DNA of 64,000 nucleotides from contig JACRBH010000168.1 in the NCBI GenBank assembly GCA_016234535.1, positions 1 to 64,000 on the forward strand, in the 5' to 3' direction. Under the pieces are notes generated by a model. It had not been told where the DNA came from and ran no database searches. It saw only the letters and a program-made list of their open reading frames with translations. The translations under genes were made by a program, and so were the position numbers. The stretch's first letter is position 1. Each line of letters begins with the position of its first letter. Below, piece by piece: positions 40,880 through 51,056 of the stretch. The DNA comes from Chloroflexota bacterium. Its GTDB lineage: Bacteria > Chloroflexota > Anaerolineae > Anaerolineales > Villigracilaceae.

Positions 40880-42592
40880 ATGACCCCTGAGCAAACCCGT
40901 CCCACGACTGTCCACGATCAATTACTTACTCTCGGTTTGCAGGCCGAAAAAATTCGCATCGAACTTGAGGAGAGCAGGCTTAAACTTCCCAAAAACGCAA
41001 TGGACGAACTGCGCAGCCTCGAAACAACGCTTCCGAAAGTCAGCGGGAAAATGGAAGCCTTCCAAAAAGAACACAGCAACATGCTGGCGCTCGCCGATAT
41101 TGGACAGGTGGTCAACTCATCGCTCGAACTTGATGAAGTGCTGCGCATCGTGATGGACAACATCGTGCGGCTCACCAAGGCCGAACGCGGCTTCCTCATG
41201 CTGCGCGACGACAAAGGCGACATGGTCACGCGCATGGGGCGCAACTGGGAAATGGAATCGATCAACCCATCCGAGTTGACAGTCAGCCGCTCGGTTGTGG
41301 GGCGTGTCATTGAAACCGGCGAACCCATCGTCACAACCAATGCACAGGAAGACAACCGCTTTGTGGGGCAGGAAAGCATTGTCGCATTTAATCTGCGTTC
41401 CATTTTATGCGTGCCTCTCAAGGTAAAAAATGAACTGATCGGCGTAATCTATGCCGACAATAGAATCCGCGCAGGCATCTTTGCCGACTCCGAAAAAGAC
41501 CTTCTGGTGGCTTTTGCAAACCAGGCCGCAGTTGCCATCGAGAACGCGCGATTGTTCTCCTCGCTCAAACGCACACTCGAAGAAGTGACCGGACTCAAGA
41601 ACCTGATGGAATCCGTCTTCGCATCCATCGCCAGCGGAGTCATCACTGCGGATATCGAGGATCAGGTGACGCTCGCGAATCGAGCCGCGCAAACCATCAT
41701 CGGACACACCGCGCCTGAGATACTCGGTCATCATCTTAACGAGGTGCTTGCTTCTGTTTCGAAAGAGATCGCACCGCATCTGATGGAAGTCCGCGCAACC
41801 GACAAGCCCATCATAGACCTTGAGATCACCCACAACCTCCCCCCGCGCGGAAATGTCAACTGGCGTTTGAATTTCTCCCCGCTAAAAGATTCAGGCCAGA
41901 AGACTCAGGGTGTTGCCATCGTGCTGGATGATCTGACTGAGCGTAAAAAACTCGAAGCCCAGCGCCGACTCTTCGAGCGCATGGTCTCCCCCGCCGTGAT
42001 CGAACAACTCGACCCGAACAGTTTGCAGCTTGGCGGCAAACGCATGAACATCACCGCATTATTCGCAGACATTCGCGGGTTTACAACCTACAGCGAAAAG
42101 TTATCCCCCGAAAAATTGGTTTTTACTTTGAACCGTTATCTCGCCGCAATGGCAGATGCCGTGCTTTCACAGGAAGGCACCATAGACAAGTTCATGGGCG
42201 ATGCCATCATGGCCTGGTTCAACGCCCCCATCCAACAGGAAGACCACACCCTGCGCGCCGTCAAAGCCGCGCTGGCAATCCGTGACTCAGTGGAAGCGCT
42301 TTACAAGATACTGCCTGAAAATGAACATCTCTCCTTTGGCGCTGGCATCCATTTCGGCGAAGCTGTCCTCGGCCTGATCGGAACGGAAAAACGACTCGAA
42401 TACACCGCCATCAGCGACAACGTCAATATCGCCAAACGCATTCAGGAAAACTCGAGCAGGAATCAGATCCTGATCAGCAAGGAAGCCTACGAGCGCGTAA
42501 AGGATGAAGTTAAAGTAATGCCCCATGTGGAAATGAATCTAAAAGGCAAGACCCATCCAATTGATGTGTTCGAAGTGATGGGGTTGAAGTGA
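40880..42592 (+). CDS. GAF-PAS class III adenylate/guanylate cyclase
   Basis: This 570-aa soluble cyclase begins with a coiled-coil (residues ~10-65), then a GAF domain (~70-225), a PAS domain (~235-355) and a class III cyclase domain (~375-570). The metal-binding and substrate segments ALFADIRGFTTYSE and GTIDKFMGDAIMAWFNAP are present, with both metal Asp residues, so it should be active as a homodimer. The product (cAMP or cGMP) is not certain, as the purine-specifying residues are not easily read by eye. The input ligand is unknown. It follows the transglutaminase gene after 88 bases and ends at a terminator. Confidence 0.93.
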   Translation: MTPEQTRPTTVHDQLLTLGLQAEKIRIELEESRLKLPKNAMDELRSLETTLPKVSGKMEAFQKEHSNMLALADIGQVVNSSLELDEVLRIVMDNIVRLTKAERGFLMLRDDKGDMVTRMGRNWEMESINPSELTVSRSVVGRVIETGEPIVTTNAQEDNRFVGQESIVAFNLRSILCVPLKVKNELIGVIYADNRIRAGIFADSEKDLLVAFANQAAVAIENARLFSSLKRTLEEVTGLKNLMESVFASIASGVITADIEDQVTLANRAAQTIIGHTAPEILGHHLNEVLASVSKEIAPHLMEVRATDKPIIDLEITHNLPPRGNVNWRLNFSPLKDSGQKTQGVAIVLDDLTERKKLEAQRRLFERMVSPAVIEQLDPNSLQLGGKRMNITALFADIRGFTTYSEKLSPEKLVFTLNRYLAAMADAVLSQEGTIDKFMGDAIMAWFNAPIQQEDHTLRAVKAALAIRDSVEALYKILPENEHLSFGAGIHFGEAVLGLIGTEKRLEYTAISDNVNIAKRIQENSSRNQILISKEAYERVKDEVKVMPHVEMNLKGKTHPIDVFEVMGLK

Positions 42593-42647
42593 GTTCGATT
42601 TACGATTTTGATTGACGATTGAGTAATCAGCAACCTGTGTTCAGTAT

Positions 42648-42675
42648 AAAGGCCTCCACATCGGAAGCCTTTATT
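42648..42675 (+). terminator. Terminator after the cyclase gene
   Basis: AAAGGCcTCC and GGAaGCCTTT enclose a short loop and are followed by ATTTATTAATT. It is 55 bases after the stop codon. Confidence 0.7.
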
Positions 42676-42848
42676 TATTAATTGCACCCCAATTCGGACA
42701 AGCCGACCTGCGGTAAAGAGGCTCACCGCGATGGCCGCCAGGATCGCGAAGTTTAAAAAGGTTTTTCTTTGCGTTCTTCGCGGTTCAAATAATCCTTGTG
42801 GACATGTGCCTGCGGCCCAGCGCAGACAAAAAGCAAACATTTAACTTC

Positions 42849-43973
42849 TTACTTCTTACTTTCTCCAACCAATTCCACAAACCTTGCCACCCCATTTATC
42901 CCTTTCTCCACGGGGGCAGTGTCGATATATTCATGCGTGGTATGTGCGCCGCCGCCAGTGGTAATACCCATCACCACAGCAGGGATGCCTCGGCTTAATG
43001 GGATGTTCGCATCTGTCGACCCTGAAGTAAGCGTCGGCTTCAAGCCCTGCTCCTTCGTACAATTCACAGCCAGCTTTACCAGCGGATGCTCGACCGGAAG
43101 CTCACCGGCCGGGCGCTGCCCGATAATTTCAGCGGTCACCTTTACTCCGTCACGATCCGCGAATCGAAATAACTCCTCGGCCTGATAAATCAGTCTTTCG
43201 AGCGCAGCAGGATCCTCCGAGCGCAGGTCCAATTCACATTTTGCCTCGGACGCCAGCACATTGATTCCCGTCCCGCCTTCGAACCTGCCAACATTCATTG
43301 TGGTGCGCGGCTCACGCGGCAGATGCAGCGCGGTCAATTGCGTGACCAGCGCGGCCAGTTCATGCACCGCCGACGGCTGACCGTAATCGGACCAGGAATG
43401 TCCGCCCGCAGTTTTTGCAGTGATGCGATAACGCCTCACGCCAATCGCGCGATGATAAACATGCCCAAGCGCAAGTCCTTCCAAAACAAGGTAACCGATC
43501 ACATTTTTATTAAATCGGTCCACCACGCCGCGCATTCCGCACAAGTCCCCAAGTCCCTCTTCACCGACATTGGCCACGAACCAAACATCATGCGCCAATT
43601 CGATCTGTCTCGCACGTAATGACCATAGAATCCCGAATAGCGACGCAACACCCAGCGAATTATCCCCGATCCCCGGCGCGGAAATTTTTCCCGCATCACT
43701 CTGTCCCTGCCCCCTGCGGGTAACCTGCAGGTTGATACTCTTTGGAAAAACAGTATCCAAATGGGCAGAGACAATCAGCGGCTTTGCATGTTTCTCCCTG
43801 CCCGGCAGCCGCGCATATACATTTCCATGCGAATCCATGGAAACATCCTGTAACTGCTCATTCACAAAAAGCCCGCGCACGAATTCGCCGCGCGGCTCCT
43901 CCGAAAATGTAGGCGCAGGGATTTGCTGGATTTGAACGGCAAGGTCAATGATTCGGGCTGGAAGATTGTTCAT
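42849..43973 (-). CDS. M20/M42-like metallopeptidase (PepT/ArgE-type)
   Basis: This 374-aa cytoplasmic zinc peptidase is of the M20 family. The first metal motif is SAHLDTVFP, the second Asp is in GIGDNSLGVA, the catalytic base is in NVGEEGLGD, and the final His is in GGGAHTTHEYID. The lid domain lies at residues ~180-290 (AGGHSWSDYGQPSAVHEL). The GIGDNSLG and TGGGAHTTHEY forms recall tripeptidase-like M20 proteins from environmental bacteria. A peptide substrate is likely, but the exact one is unknown. The octamer repeat at 43988-44019 lies just upstream of its start. Confidence 0.9.
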   Translation of the reverse strand: MNNLPARIIDLAVQIQQIPAPTFSEEPRGEFVRGLFVNEQLQDVSMDSHGNVYARLPGREKHAKPLIVSAHLDTVFPKSINLQVTRRGQGQSDAGKISAPGIGDNSLGVASLFGILWSLRARQIELAHDVWFVANVGEEGLGDLCGMRGVVDRFNKNVIGYLVLEGLALGHVYHRAIGVRRYRITAKTAGGHSWSDYGQPSAVHELAALVTQLTALHLPREPRTTMNVGRFEGGTGINVLASEAKCELDLRSEDPAALERLIYQAEELFRFADRDGVKVTAEIIGQRPAGELPVEHPLVKLAVNCTKEQGLKPTLTSGSTDANIPLSRGIPAVVMGITTGGGAHTTHEYIDTAPVEKGINGVARFVELVGESKK

Positions 43974-43987
43974 GGGTTAAGTATAAA

Positions 43988-44019
43988 GGTAGACACGTAA
44001 ATAAGTAAACAGGTAAACA
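43988..44019. repeat. Four tandem 8-bp units (GGTAAACA type)
   Basis: GGTAGACA, CGTAAATA, AGTAAACA and GGTAAACA follow in register, then GGGGATACA as a decayed unit. It lies between the PfkB kinase and M20 peptidase genes. Confidence 0.8.
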
Positions 44020-44061
44020 GGGGATACACGTTAAACATTCAAGTAAGACCCGCTTCATTCT

Positions 44062-45084
44062 TCAAATCTCGCGCGCCATATCCTGCAAGGAGCGCAGGCG
44101 GGCTTCGGCCAGACCGGGCATAACATCCAACGGATAGAATGGGCCGCTGCCTTCTATCTTTAGCGAGGCGGAAACACTTCCATATAATGCCGCCATTAAG
44201 GGATCGTTCGTTTTTTGGAAGCCAGCCAGGAATCCCCCGCAAAAGGCATCGCCTATCCCGGTTGGGTCTGCAACCCGTGAAGGGTAGGCAGGCACTTCAT
44301 AACGATGATTGCCCGCCGCATCGTACACCAATTGACCCAATGTGCCGCGTTTGATAACAATGACCTGCGGGCCGTATTCACTTATCTTGCGCGCCATCTC
44401 CCAAAGGTCATTGGTCTCGCCCCAAAAGAGCGCGCGCATTTCCTCTTCCGAGGGTTGGAATATCGTAACGCCTTGCAGCACCAGCCTCAGATCACGCCAA
44501 AAGGTGGGAGACATATAGCCGGGAGCAGGGTCCAGGCTGACGGTCTGGTTTGAACCGCCCTTGAAGAGGTTGACCATCTGACTCTGGCTGATAAAGTCAA
44601 AGGGGCAGAGATGCACATGGCAGACATCCCAATATTCTTTTGGCACATCCAGCGCGGCAGGAGAAGATATCTCCGGTTCACGCGGGTCTTTGCGCGAAGT
44701 ATCGGGGGCCTGATAGCCAAGCAGTGCTTTTGGAAATATAAGCTGACGGCGCGCAAAATGCGAAACCACGTTGGATTGACTGCGCTCACCGGCATCGGTA
44801 TAAGCAATGAAAGCACGCAAATCCATATTTTGCGAATCGCGGATCGTGCGGATACCGCGCGTATCAAAGCCACGCGTCTCCAAATCACGCAGCCATTGAT
44901 GCGGATAATCCTCCCCCACGCGCCCAACCAAACCTGCATCTTTATCCCATGCAGCCAGCCCGCCTGCGGCATACAGCAAACTTCCGCCGGGCGTATCCAG
45001 GAGCGGATGTCCCAATCCCGGTGGGGGCAGGATATATTCGCGATTAAGTTTTCCCGCAATGATAAAAGTTGGATGTGTCGTCAT
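44062..45084 (-). CDS. PfkB family carbohydrate kinase
   Basis: This 340-aa ribokinase-type sugar kinase has the N-terminal glycine region GGSLLYAAGGLAAWDKDAGLVG and the C-terminal PfkB signature DPTGIGDAFCGGFLAGF, with the catalytic Asp in GDAF. The start at 45084 (MTTHPTFIIAG) lies just after the Tag stop codon, so translation may be coupled to tag; the longer ORF begins inside tag. The substrate could be a sugar or nucleoside. The neighbour (a DNA repair glycosylase) does not help to decide. Confidence 0.9.
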   Translation of the reverse strand: MTTHPTFIIAGKLNREYILPPPGLGHPLLDTPGGSLLYAAGGLAAWDKDAGLVGRVGEDYPHQWLRDLETRGFDTRGIRTIRDSQNMDLRAFIAYTDAGERSQSNVVSHFARRQLIFPKALLGYQAPDTSRKDPREPEISSPAALDVPKEYWDVCHVHLCPFDFISQSQMVNLFKGGSNQTVSLDPAPGYMSPTFWRDLRLVLQGVTIFQPSEEEMRALFWGETNDLWEMARKISEYGPQVIVIKRGTLGQLVYDAAGNHRYEVPAYPSRVADPTGIGDAFCGGFLAGFQKTNDPLMAALYGSVSASLKIEGSGPFYPLDVMPGLAEARLRSLQDMAREI

Positions 45085-45089
45085 GGGGA

Positions 45090-45635
45090 TTATTTTCGCA
45101 TCCACGCGGGACGCAGGCTTGCCACCGTCCGATAGACAGGACACTGCTCCTCATGCGCTCCGACCAAATACCCCGTGGACATTAGAAACTCGTTAACGAT
45201 CTCGCCGCCGGTGAATACGAATGTTTTTTTAAATAACCTGGTCCACTCATCCTTTGTGAGCGGATGATGTGAATCGAGCCAGCCTTTGAATGAGCCGTAT
45301 TCTTTTTTCAATTCAAGAATCTTCTGTGCGTTGACAATCGCCGCGTTGACTTTTAATTTGTTTCGAATAATACCCGCATCTGCCAGCAAACGGGCGCGGT
45401 CTTTCTCGGTATACTTTGCGATCTTCCCAATATTGAATTTATCGTAGGCTTTGCGGAAGTTATCCGCTTTCTTCAGAATCGTAATCCACGAAAGCCCGGC
45501 CTGATTGATCTCAAGAACAAGGCGCTCGAAGAGCAGGTTGTCATCGTTGAGGGGAAATCCATATTGAGTGTTGTGGTAGGTAATGTTAAATGTATCTTCG
45601 GGGTGGGAGTTGCAGTAGTCACAGTATGTTGTCAT
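45090..45635 (-). CDS. tag: DNA-3-methyladenine glycosylase I
   Basis: This 181-aa repair enzyme removes 3-methyladenine from alkylated DNA. The Tag zinc-binding set is visible: Cys near the N-terminus (YCDYC), a His in ITYHNTQYG, and the closing HEEQCPVY with His and Cys. The body reads DNLLFERLVLEINQAGLSWITILKK, typical for Tag. The frame opens at 45635 with GTT ATG clear of other genes. It is a monocistronic or two-gene unit with the PfkB kinase. Confidence 0.94.
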   Translation of the reverse strand: MTTYCDYCNSHPEDTFNITYHNTQYGFPLNDDNLLFERLVLEINQAGLSWITILKKADNFRKAYDKFNIGKIAKYTEKDRARLLADAGIIRNKLKVNAAIVNAQKILELKKEYGSFKGWLDSHHPLTKDEWTRLFKKTFVFTGGEIVNEFLMSTGYLVGAHEEQCPVYRTVASLRPAWMRK

Positions 45636-45742
45636 GCTGATATTTTACTATCCAAAGCGCTTTTTGTTCCATGTGACAGCAACTTACAGCCATAAACTTA
45701 CAGGCTTAACACACCCATTACCAATGGTTAATAGTTTACTGG

Positions 45743-45770
45743 TTGACTTTTTCTGGTTTCTTTCTATAAT
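45743..45770 (+). promoter_or_regulatory. Near-consensus sigma70 promoter
   Basis: TTGACT at 45743-45748 and TATAAT at 45765-45770 are 16 bases apart. It lies 57 bases before the start of the secreted phosphodiesterase/nucleotidase gene, and the leader has AAGGA/TCCTT pairing around it. It is the clearest promoter in the window. Confidence 0.75.
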
Positions 45771-45826
45771 AAGGATGAAAAGCGTCCTTAATGTCCAATT
45801 CAGACCCATTTTATAGGAGAGATGAT

Positions 45827-48800
45827 ATGAGGAAAATGTTTGGCAAGTTCGTAGCTTTGACAAGCCTGCTGGCGTTTATGGTTGGGGCAATTGGTCCAGG
45901 TTCAGCAGAAGCCGATTCAAACAGCAAGTCGTTGACAGATAAAGTTATTTTCTTCACCTCTGACGGAATGCGTCAGGATCTGGTTGAAACATACGCCGAC
46001 CAGCGCCTGATGCCAAATATGAGGGAGTTGTTGAAGCATGGGACAAAGGCGAGCGACAATGGCTTGCTTACCCAGGCTCCCACCAATACCGGGGCCGGCT
46101 GGTTTAGCCTGGCAACCGGCGCATGGTCGGGCGTGCATGGTTCAACCAACAACACCTTCGCGATCAATGGCGCGCCGTTTGCCAATCGCACAAGCGCTTT
46201 TGATGCCGGCGTGCCCAAGGCAGAGTCTCTGGCTCAGGCGGCTGAACGCGGCGGCAGGAAGGTGGCGCAGATCGAGTGGGCTGGCGGCCGCAGCGGGACA
46301 ATCAACGGTCCAACCGTGGATTTTCGCGCCTTCTTCTCCGGCCGCGGCGTGGCTACAAACTTTATCAGCCCAACCGATGATGCGGCGTTCACAGCCTCCT
46401 TCGGTTTGCAATTCGATCACCCGGCCGGGTTCGCGGGGCAGGCTCCCTTCCCGGGCGCAGAACCCGTCGATGCAATCGGCTGGACAAACGTACCACGTTC
46501 TTTTAATCCAGCCAGGGAAATGCGCCTAAGGGTAATAGACTTTGGTACAGATAAATATGGTTTGAATGCCTATATTTATGACTCAACCAATGATCACAAA
46601 GTAAATTATGATCGCGTTCTGTTCTCCCCCACCAAAGATGGCGCGAATCCAGTCGCTAATTTAAAGCGAGGTCAATGGGGCGATGTCAAAGTCAAAATCG
46701 TTGGCGGCGCGCTGGATGGAAAAACCGCCGGCATGTTGTTGAAGGTGGAGGAATTGAAAGGCGACCTGTCCATGGTCCGCCTGTATCACACCTCCGTTGC
46801 CCGTGCGAATGCAACCTGGCCGACATGGCCGGGCGAACCCGGCTTTACCGGCGATTTCGCCGAATATGTGGCGCAGAAATTCCCCACGTCCATGGCCGCC
46901 GACTTCGCGATCCTTGAGGCCGGTATTGTCAGTGAAGAGACTTATGTTGAGCAGGGAGTGTATTGGGAAACAGGCCACCATCCGCTCATCAAATACATCA
47001 TAAAGAACTACAAGCCCGATCTGGTCATGGTCGGTTACCCGGTAACAGATGAATTCCAGCATCAGTTCCTGGGATTGATCGTCCCCAATCTGCCAAACGG
47101 TGACGCCAGCCCGGCCTATGACGATGTACAGGTCAACGGCACACCGGATGGACGCGTGGCTCAACGCACAGATTTCATCAAACGGGCATATAAAGGCGCT
47201 GACGATACGCTGGGCCTGGTTCAGTCACTTATGGGCAAGAAGGCAGATACTTTTGTGGCATCGGATCATGGCTTCGCACCCCAGTTCCTTGCCATTGATG
47301 CCAGTAAAGTTTTAGTGGATTTGGGATTGCTTTCCAGACCACAGACCTCCAATTGTCGCCCGGCCAGCGGTGAGACAATTGGCAAAGCCAAGGCTTGTTG
47401 GGCAGGCGGCACAGTTCAAATCTATTTGAATTTGGCCGGGCGTGATCCGTCTGGAGGCGGCTTTACACAAGTTGCCGCCGCAGATGAAGCCGCGACCGTT
47501 GCCCAGATCAAGGCTGCATTCCTCGCTCTGAGCGATCCGAATGACTGGTCTGGTGATGCTCAGCCGGAAAGCTGGATGATGATCGACCGCGCCTACACCA
47601 AAGCTGAGGCACGCTACATCCCCAACGGGCCGGACAGCACCGCAGACATGGCCCACCCAACCCGCACCGGCGATCTGATCGCCTTTGCTTATCCGCCCTA
47701 CCAGTTCGATGCGGCTACACCCGGCACGCTCGTGGCCCGCTCCGCATTCTTTGGTCAACATGGGTATGTACCGGACGTTCAAAATTTGGATGCCGGTATT
47801 AACATGCGCGCCAGTTTTCTTGCTGGCGGTAATGAAATCCGCGAACGATTCGTTGCGGAAGGAATTCAAACGATTGATATCGCCGCGACAATCGCCTATA
47901 TGATGGGCATCCCGGAACCTCAATTTTCCCAGGGCGTTGTCAGGCTCGATCTGTTGAGTGCAGGAGATGACCGCACCCTCGTGCCTGTGACCGGCTTAAC
48001 TGACTTCCACGGTCAACTCGAACAAACAACCTTCTCGTTGGATGGACGCAACGTACCCGTTGGAGGCGCTTCACAACTGGCAACGATGTTCGATGAAGAG
48101 TCCGCGCAATTCCCGAACGGCTCCTTCCTTTTTGCTTCCGGTGATAACGTCGGCGCTTCACCTGCGAATTCCGGTCTCTTGCAGGATACGCCCGCAATCG
48201 ATGTGGAAAATGCCTGGGGCCTGCAAGCCACTTCGTATGGCAACCATGAATTCGATTATGGCATAGCGCGATTGCTGCAACATCAGGCGCGCGCCAACTT
48301 CCCATTCCTCGGAGCAAACATCGTGGATGAAACCACGTTGGAGAATCCAGACTGGGTCGAAGGCACTCATGTCTTTGAGTATGGCGGACTTGAAATTGGC
48401 GTGATCGGCATCGAGTTAAAGGAGACGCCGGAACTGGTCAGCGCTGGAGCCACGGCAGGCTTGAAATTCCTGGATGAAATCGAAACGATCAAGGCTGAGT
48501 CTGAGAAATTGCGCCGGGATGGCGTCAGGATTCAAATTGTGTTGATCCATCAGGGAACTGCCGTCGGGCAGAATGCCGTCGATGGCAACGCAGCCGTCCC
48601 GTGGGCTGGACCGATCATGACCATCGTGCAGGGCATTCAAGACACCACAGTCGATGTCGTGCTGGCAGGTCACACGCATCGCGTCTCCAATCTGATGGTT
48701 GGCCGCATTCTGGTGGCTGAAGGAATCAATGCCGGCGCCAGCTATTCGGTTGTGCAAATGGTAGTCAAGGGGAACGATGTTGAATGGGCTGGAGCGGCAA

Positions 48801-49522
48801 CGCGCATCGCCAAGAATATCGGCGTTGCCAAACGACCTGATGTGCAGGCGATTGTGGATGATGCAAACGCACAGACAGCCATCCTGCGCAATCAGGTAAT
48901 TGGCACTCAGCAATTCGATATCAAACGCGCGCCGACCCGCCTCTTTGAATCGGCGATGGGAAATATGGTAGCGGATGCCATGCGGCTGAAATATCCGGGC
49001 GTCGATGCGGCATACACAAACTCCGGCGGTCTGCGTCAGGACCTGTTGGTTACTCCTCCAACTGCGGGAGAGCTGCCGGGTGAGATCACCTGGGGCGAGA
49101 TGTTTGCGGTTCTGCCGTTTGGAAACCGCACGGTCATCGAGACCCTGACAGGCGCTCAACTGGAGCAGGCCTTCATAAATGGCTTCTCGCCCTTCTGTAA
49201 TGTGGCGATTTCCACAGGGCGCTTCCCGCAAATCTCAGGATTGAAAGTTACTTTCGCTTGTAACGGCACAACCCCGGTGGTTACCGGTATGTGGAAAGCG
49301 CCGGATGGCGTCGGCGGTACACTCACCCCCATCGGCCCGGCGGATACTGTCCGCTTTGTGACCAATGACTTTATGTTCACCGGCGGTGACGGATACACAA
49401 TCTTCTCCCAAGGCACGAATGTCTTGCAACCGGGCGATGACCTCTTGCAGGTCGCCATTGAATATGTGACCGCTAACTCGCCGGTCGGCCCCGTTGTGGA
49501 TGGACGCATCACGGGTCCGTAA
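45827..49522 (+). CDS. Secreted nucleotide phosphodiesterase-5'-nucleotidase fusion
   Basis: This 1231-aa exported enzyme starts at 45827 (MRKMFGKF) with AGGAG eight bases upstream; a signal peptide ends near GSAEADS. The N-terminal half (~30-720) is an alkaline-phosphatase superfamily (NPP/phosphodiesterase type) domain with [10 protein letters not shown], the nucleophile region [22 protein letters not shown] and SDHGFAP. The C-terminal half (~725-1225) is a 5'-nucleotidase (UshA type) with [28 protein letters not shown] and LAGHTHR metal motifs and a NSGGLRQDL substrate region. Together they could cut nucleotide diesters or NAD-like compounds to nucleosides outside the cell for phosphate supply. 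A terminator follows. Confidence 0.9.
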   Translation: MRKMFGKFVALTSLLAFMVGAIGPGSAEADSNSKSLTDKVIFFTSDGMRQDLVETYADQRLMPNMRELLKHGTKASDNGLLTQAPTNTGAGWFSLATGAWSGVHGSTNNTFAINGAPFANRTSAFDAGVPKAESLAQAAERGGRKVAQIEWAGGRSGTINGPTVDFRAFFSGRGVATNFISPTDDAAFTASFGLQFDHPAGFAGQAPFPGAEPVDAIGWTNVPRSFNPAREMRLRVIDFGTDKYGLNAYIYDSTNDHKVNYDRVLFSPTKDGANPVANLKRGQWGDVKVKIVGGALDGKTAGMLLKVEELKGDLSMVRLYHTSVARANATWPTWPGEPGFTGDFAEYVAQKFPTSMAADFAILEAGIVSEETYVEQGVYWETGHHPLIKYIIKNYKPDLVMVGYPVTDEFQHQFLGLIVPNLPNGDASPAYDDVQVNGTPDGRVAQRTDFIKRAYKGADDTLGLVQSLMGKKADTFVASDHGFAPQFLAIDASKVLVDLGLLSRPQTSNCRPASGETIGKAKACWAGGTVQIYLNLAGRDPSGGGFTQVAAADEAATVAQIKAAFLALSDPNDWSGDAQPESWMMIDRAYTKAEARYIPNGPDSTADMAHPTRTGDLIAFAYPPYQFDAATPGTLVARSAFFGQHGYVPDVQNLDAGINMRASFLAGGNEIRERFVAEGIQTIDIAATIAYMMGIPEPQFSQGVVRLDLLSAGDDRTLVPVTGLTDFHGQLEQTTFSLDGRNVPVGGASQLATMFDEESAQFPNGSFLFASGDNVGASPANSGLLQDTPAIDVENAWGLQATSYGNHEFDYGIARLLQHQARANFPFLGANIVDETTLENPDWVEGTHVFEYGGLEIGVIGIELKETPELVSAGATAGLKFLDEIETIKAESEKLRRDGVRIQIVLIHQGTAVGQNAVDGNAAVPWAGPIMTIVQGIQDTTVDVVLAGHTHRVSNLMVGRILVAEGINAGASYSVVQMVVKGNDVEWAGAATRIAKNIGVAKRPDVQAIVDDANAQTAILRNQVIGTQQFDIKRAPTRLFESAMGNMVADAMRLKYPGVDAAYTNSGGLRQDLLVTPPTAGELPGEITWGEMFAVLPFGNRTVIETLTGAQLEQAFINGFSPFCNVAISTGRFPQISGLKVTFACNGTTPVVTGMWKAPDGVGGTLTPIGPADTVRFVTNDFMFTGGDGYTIFSQGTNVLQPGDDLLQVAIEYVTANSPVGPVVDGRITGP

Positions 49523-49546
49523 TAGTCAATTGATAAGTTAGTAATT

Positions 49547-49580
49547 AGGAGGCTCGCTTGGTATCAAGTGAGCCTCCTTT
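49547..49580 (+). terminator. Terminator after the phosphodiesterase/nucleotidase gene
   Basis: AGGAGGCTCgCTTG-gtat-CAAGtGAGCCTCCT is followed by TTCAT. The stem is long and nearly perfect, 25 bases after the stop codon. Confidence 0.85.
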
Positions 49581-49614
49581 CATAGACCAAAGTGATGAAA
49601 TCAAAATAATAGCC

Positions 49615-49700
49615 ATATCGTTGCGAAAAGGGCTAGTCCAACGATACAGTCCCTTCATCGGATTGGAGATTGCTTCGCCCTATCGGGCTCGCAACGACAT
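49615..49700. repeat. Palindromic repeat, family R1 (degenerate copy g)
   Basis: It keeps ATATCGTTGCGAAAAGGGC and GGGCTCGCAACGACAT ends and the inner GGAGATTGCTTCG arm, but its left inner arm is eroded. Confidence 0.65.
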
Positions 49701-49733
49701 ATTACGTTTTGAGATTTAGACAATCCCAATATT

Positions 49734-49922
49734 TTATTCAAGCAACTTCAAAAGGTACTTAATACCGACTGTCACCAAGCCTGCTATAACTGGCGTAATA
49801 ACAAAACCGATAATAAATCCCAGAGATGAAAACGGAACAATGTCTGCATTCTTCAAATACCAAAGCAACATTTCGCCAATAACAGCGATAATCACCCATA
49901 CTAAATTCCAAGCACTTTTCAT
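49734..49922 (-). CDS. Small two-helix membrane protein
   Basis: This 62-aa protein has two predicted membrane helices (LVWVIIAVIGEMLLWYL and LGFIIGFVITPVIAGLVTVGIKYLL) joined by a polar turn (KNADIVPF). A ribosome site AAAGGTGG lies five bases before the ATG, which favours real expression. It lies 18 bases downstream of the M24 peptidase gene on the same strand. I recognise no family; a subunit or modulator role is only a guess. Confidence 0.55.
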   Translation of the reverse strand: MKSAWNLVWVIIAVIGEMLLWYLKNADIVPFSSLGFIIGFVITPVIAGLVTVGIKYLLKLLE

Positions 49923-49940
49923 TTCGCCACCTTTTCGAAC

Positions 49941-51047
49941 TCACCCCACCACGCGAATCTCACGCGGCATATCAGACAAACAATCCGCGCCGGTTTCGGT
50001 GATGACCATATTATCTTCAATGCGCACGCCGTTGCGGCCTGTCAAATAAATACCGGGCTCCACAGTGTAAGCCATGCCGGGTTCAAGTAATTGCATATTG
50101 TCACCGCGCATATAGGGGTCTTCGTGGCCTTCCATGCCAATGCCATGACCGGTGCGATGCGTGAAATATTTTCCATAGCCAGCTTTCTCGATCACATCAC
50201 GCGCGGCTTTATCCACGTTTGCGCATGGGACGCCGGGCTTGCCAGCGGCACGTCCAGCCGCGTTTGATTCCTGCACGATGTTATGAATCCTTTGATATTC
50301 ATCCTCCACCTCACCCACTGAGAATGTGCGCGTGAGATCAGAGATATAACTTTCATACGCCGCACCCCAATCCACAACCAGAAGGTCGCCAGCTTGCAAT
50401 TTTCTTTCGGTTGGCGATGCATGCGGATTTGCTGAGTTCGGTCCCGATGAAACAATCGGAGCAAATGGAAATTCAGAGTCAGAGCCGTTCTTCAACAATT
50501 GCATCACCAACTCCGAAGCCAGCTCACGCTCGGTCAAGCCGATCTTTATCAACGGGATGGTCGCTTCGAGCGCATCCTGCGCGATCTTTACGGCGCGGCG
50601 CATGGCATCCACTTCGGCTTTATCTTTCTTCAAGCGCAGCGCAGACAAGACATTGCTCGCATCTGGAAATTCTGATTCAGGCGCGCCAGCTTTTACATGA
50701 CTGAATTCCAGCAGCCGCAGTTGACGCGGTTCGACTCCAATGCGCTTCCCATCCAACCCCAAGGCTTGGGCCGCCTTTCGAAAGGCATCGTCCCACTCTG
50801 ACGGGATTTCGCCGTACGCGAACGCCTGCACTTTATATGGGAACAGATCCACTTTGGGCAGTTCAAGTTCGGGCAATACCAATATCGGGTCCTGGCCGGG
50901 CACTACAAATAAAACAACAGGCCGTTCCATCAGGTGAAATTTGAGGCCGCTAAGATACGTCAGCGTGGGACCGGGATTCAGAATAACGGCATCCAGCCCG
51001 GACGTCAGAAGTGAAGCGGTGAGGTTGTTAAGTCGCGCAAGAGTCAT
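49941..51047 (-). CDS. Xaa-Pro aminopeptidase/dipeptidase, M24 family
   Basis: This 368-aa cytoplasmic metallopeptidase has an N-terminal creatinase-like domain (~1-130) and a pita-bread catalytic domain. The five metal ligands can be placed: Asp in VDWGAAYESYISDLTRTF (two Asp), His in HRTGHGIGMEGHE, Glu in YTVEPGIYL, and Glu in VRIEDNMVI. It would release N-terminal or dipeptide Xaa-Pro. Length and motifs are of the PepQ/PepP group from bacteria. The start at 51047 is the only plausible ATG. Confidence 0.94.
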   Translation of the reverse strand: MTLARLNNLTASLLTSGLDAVILNPGPTLTYLSGLKFHLMERPVVLFVVPGQDPILVLPELELPKVDLFPYKVQAFAYGEIPSEWDDAFRKAAQALGLDGKRIGVEPRQLRLLEFSHVKAGAPESEFPDASNVLSALRLKKDKAEVDAMRRAVKIAQDALEATIPLIKIGLTERELASELVMQLLKNGSDSEFPFAPIVSSGPNSANPHASPTERKLQAGDLLVVDWGAAYESYISDLTRTFSVGEVEDEYQRIHNIVQESNAAGRAAGKPGVPCANVDKAARDVIEKAGYGKYFTHRTGHGIGMEGHEDPYMRGDNMQLLEPGMAYTVEPGIYLTGRNGVRIEDNMVITETGADCLSDMPREIRVVG

Positions 51048-51056
51048 GTGAGTCTC

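Noticed and set aside
42593-42848. Possible small gene in the gap after the cyclase
   Set aside because: Only a terminator and short repeat-like CTTTGCG/CGCGAAG stretches were seen. No ORF with a ribosome site.
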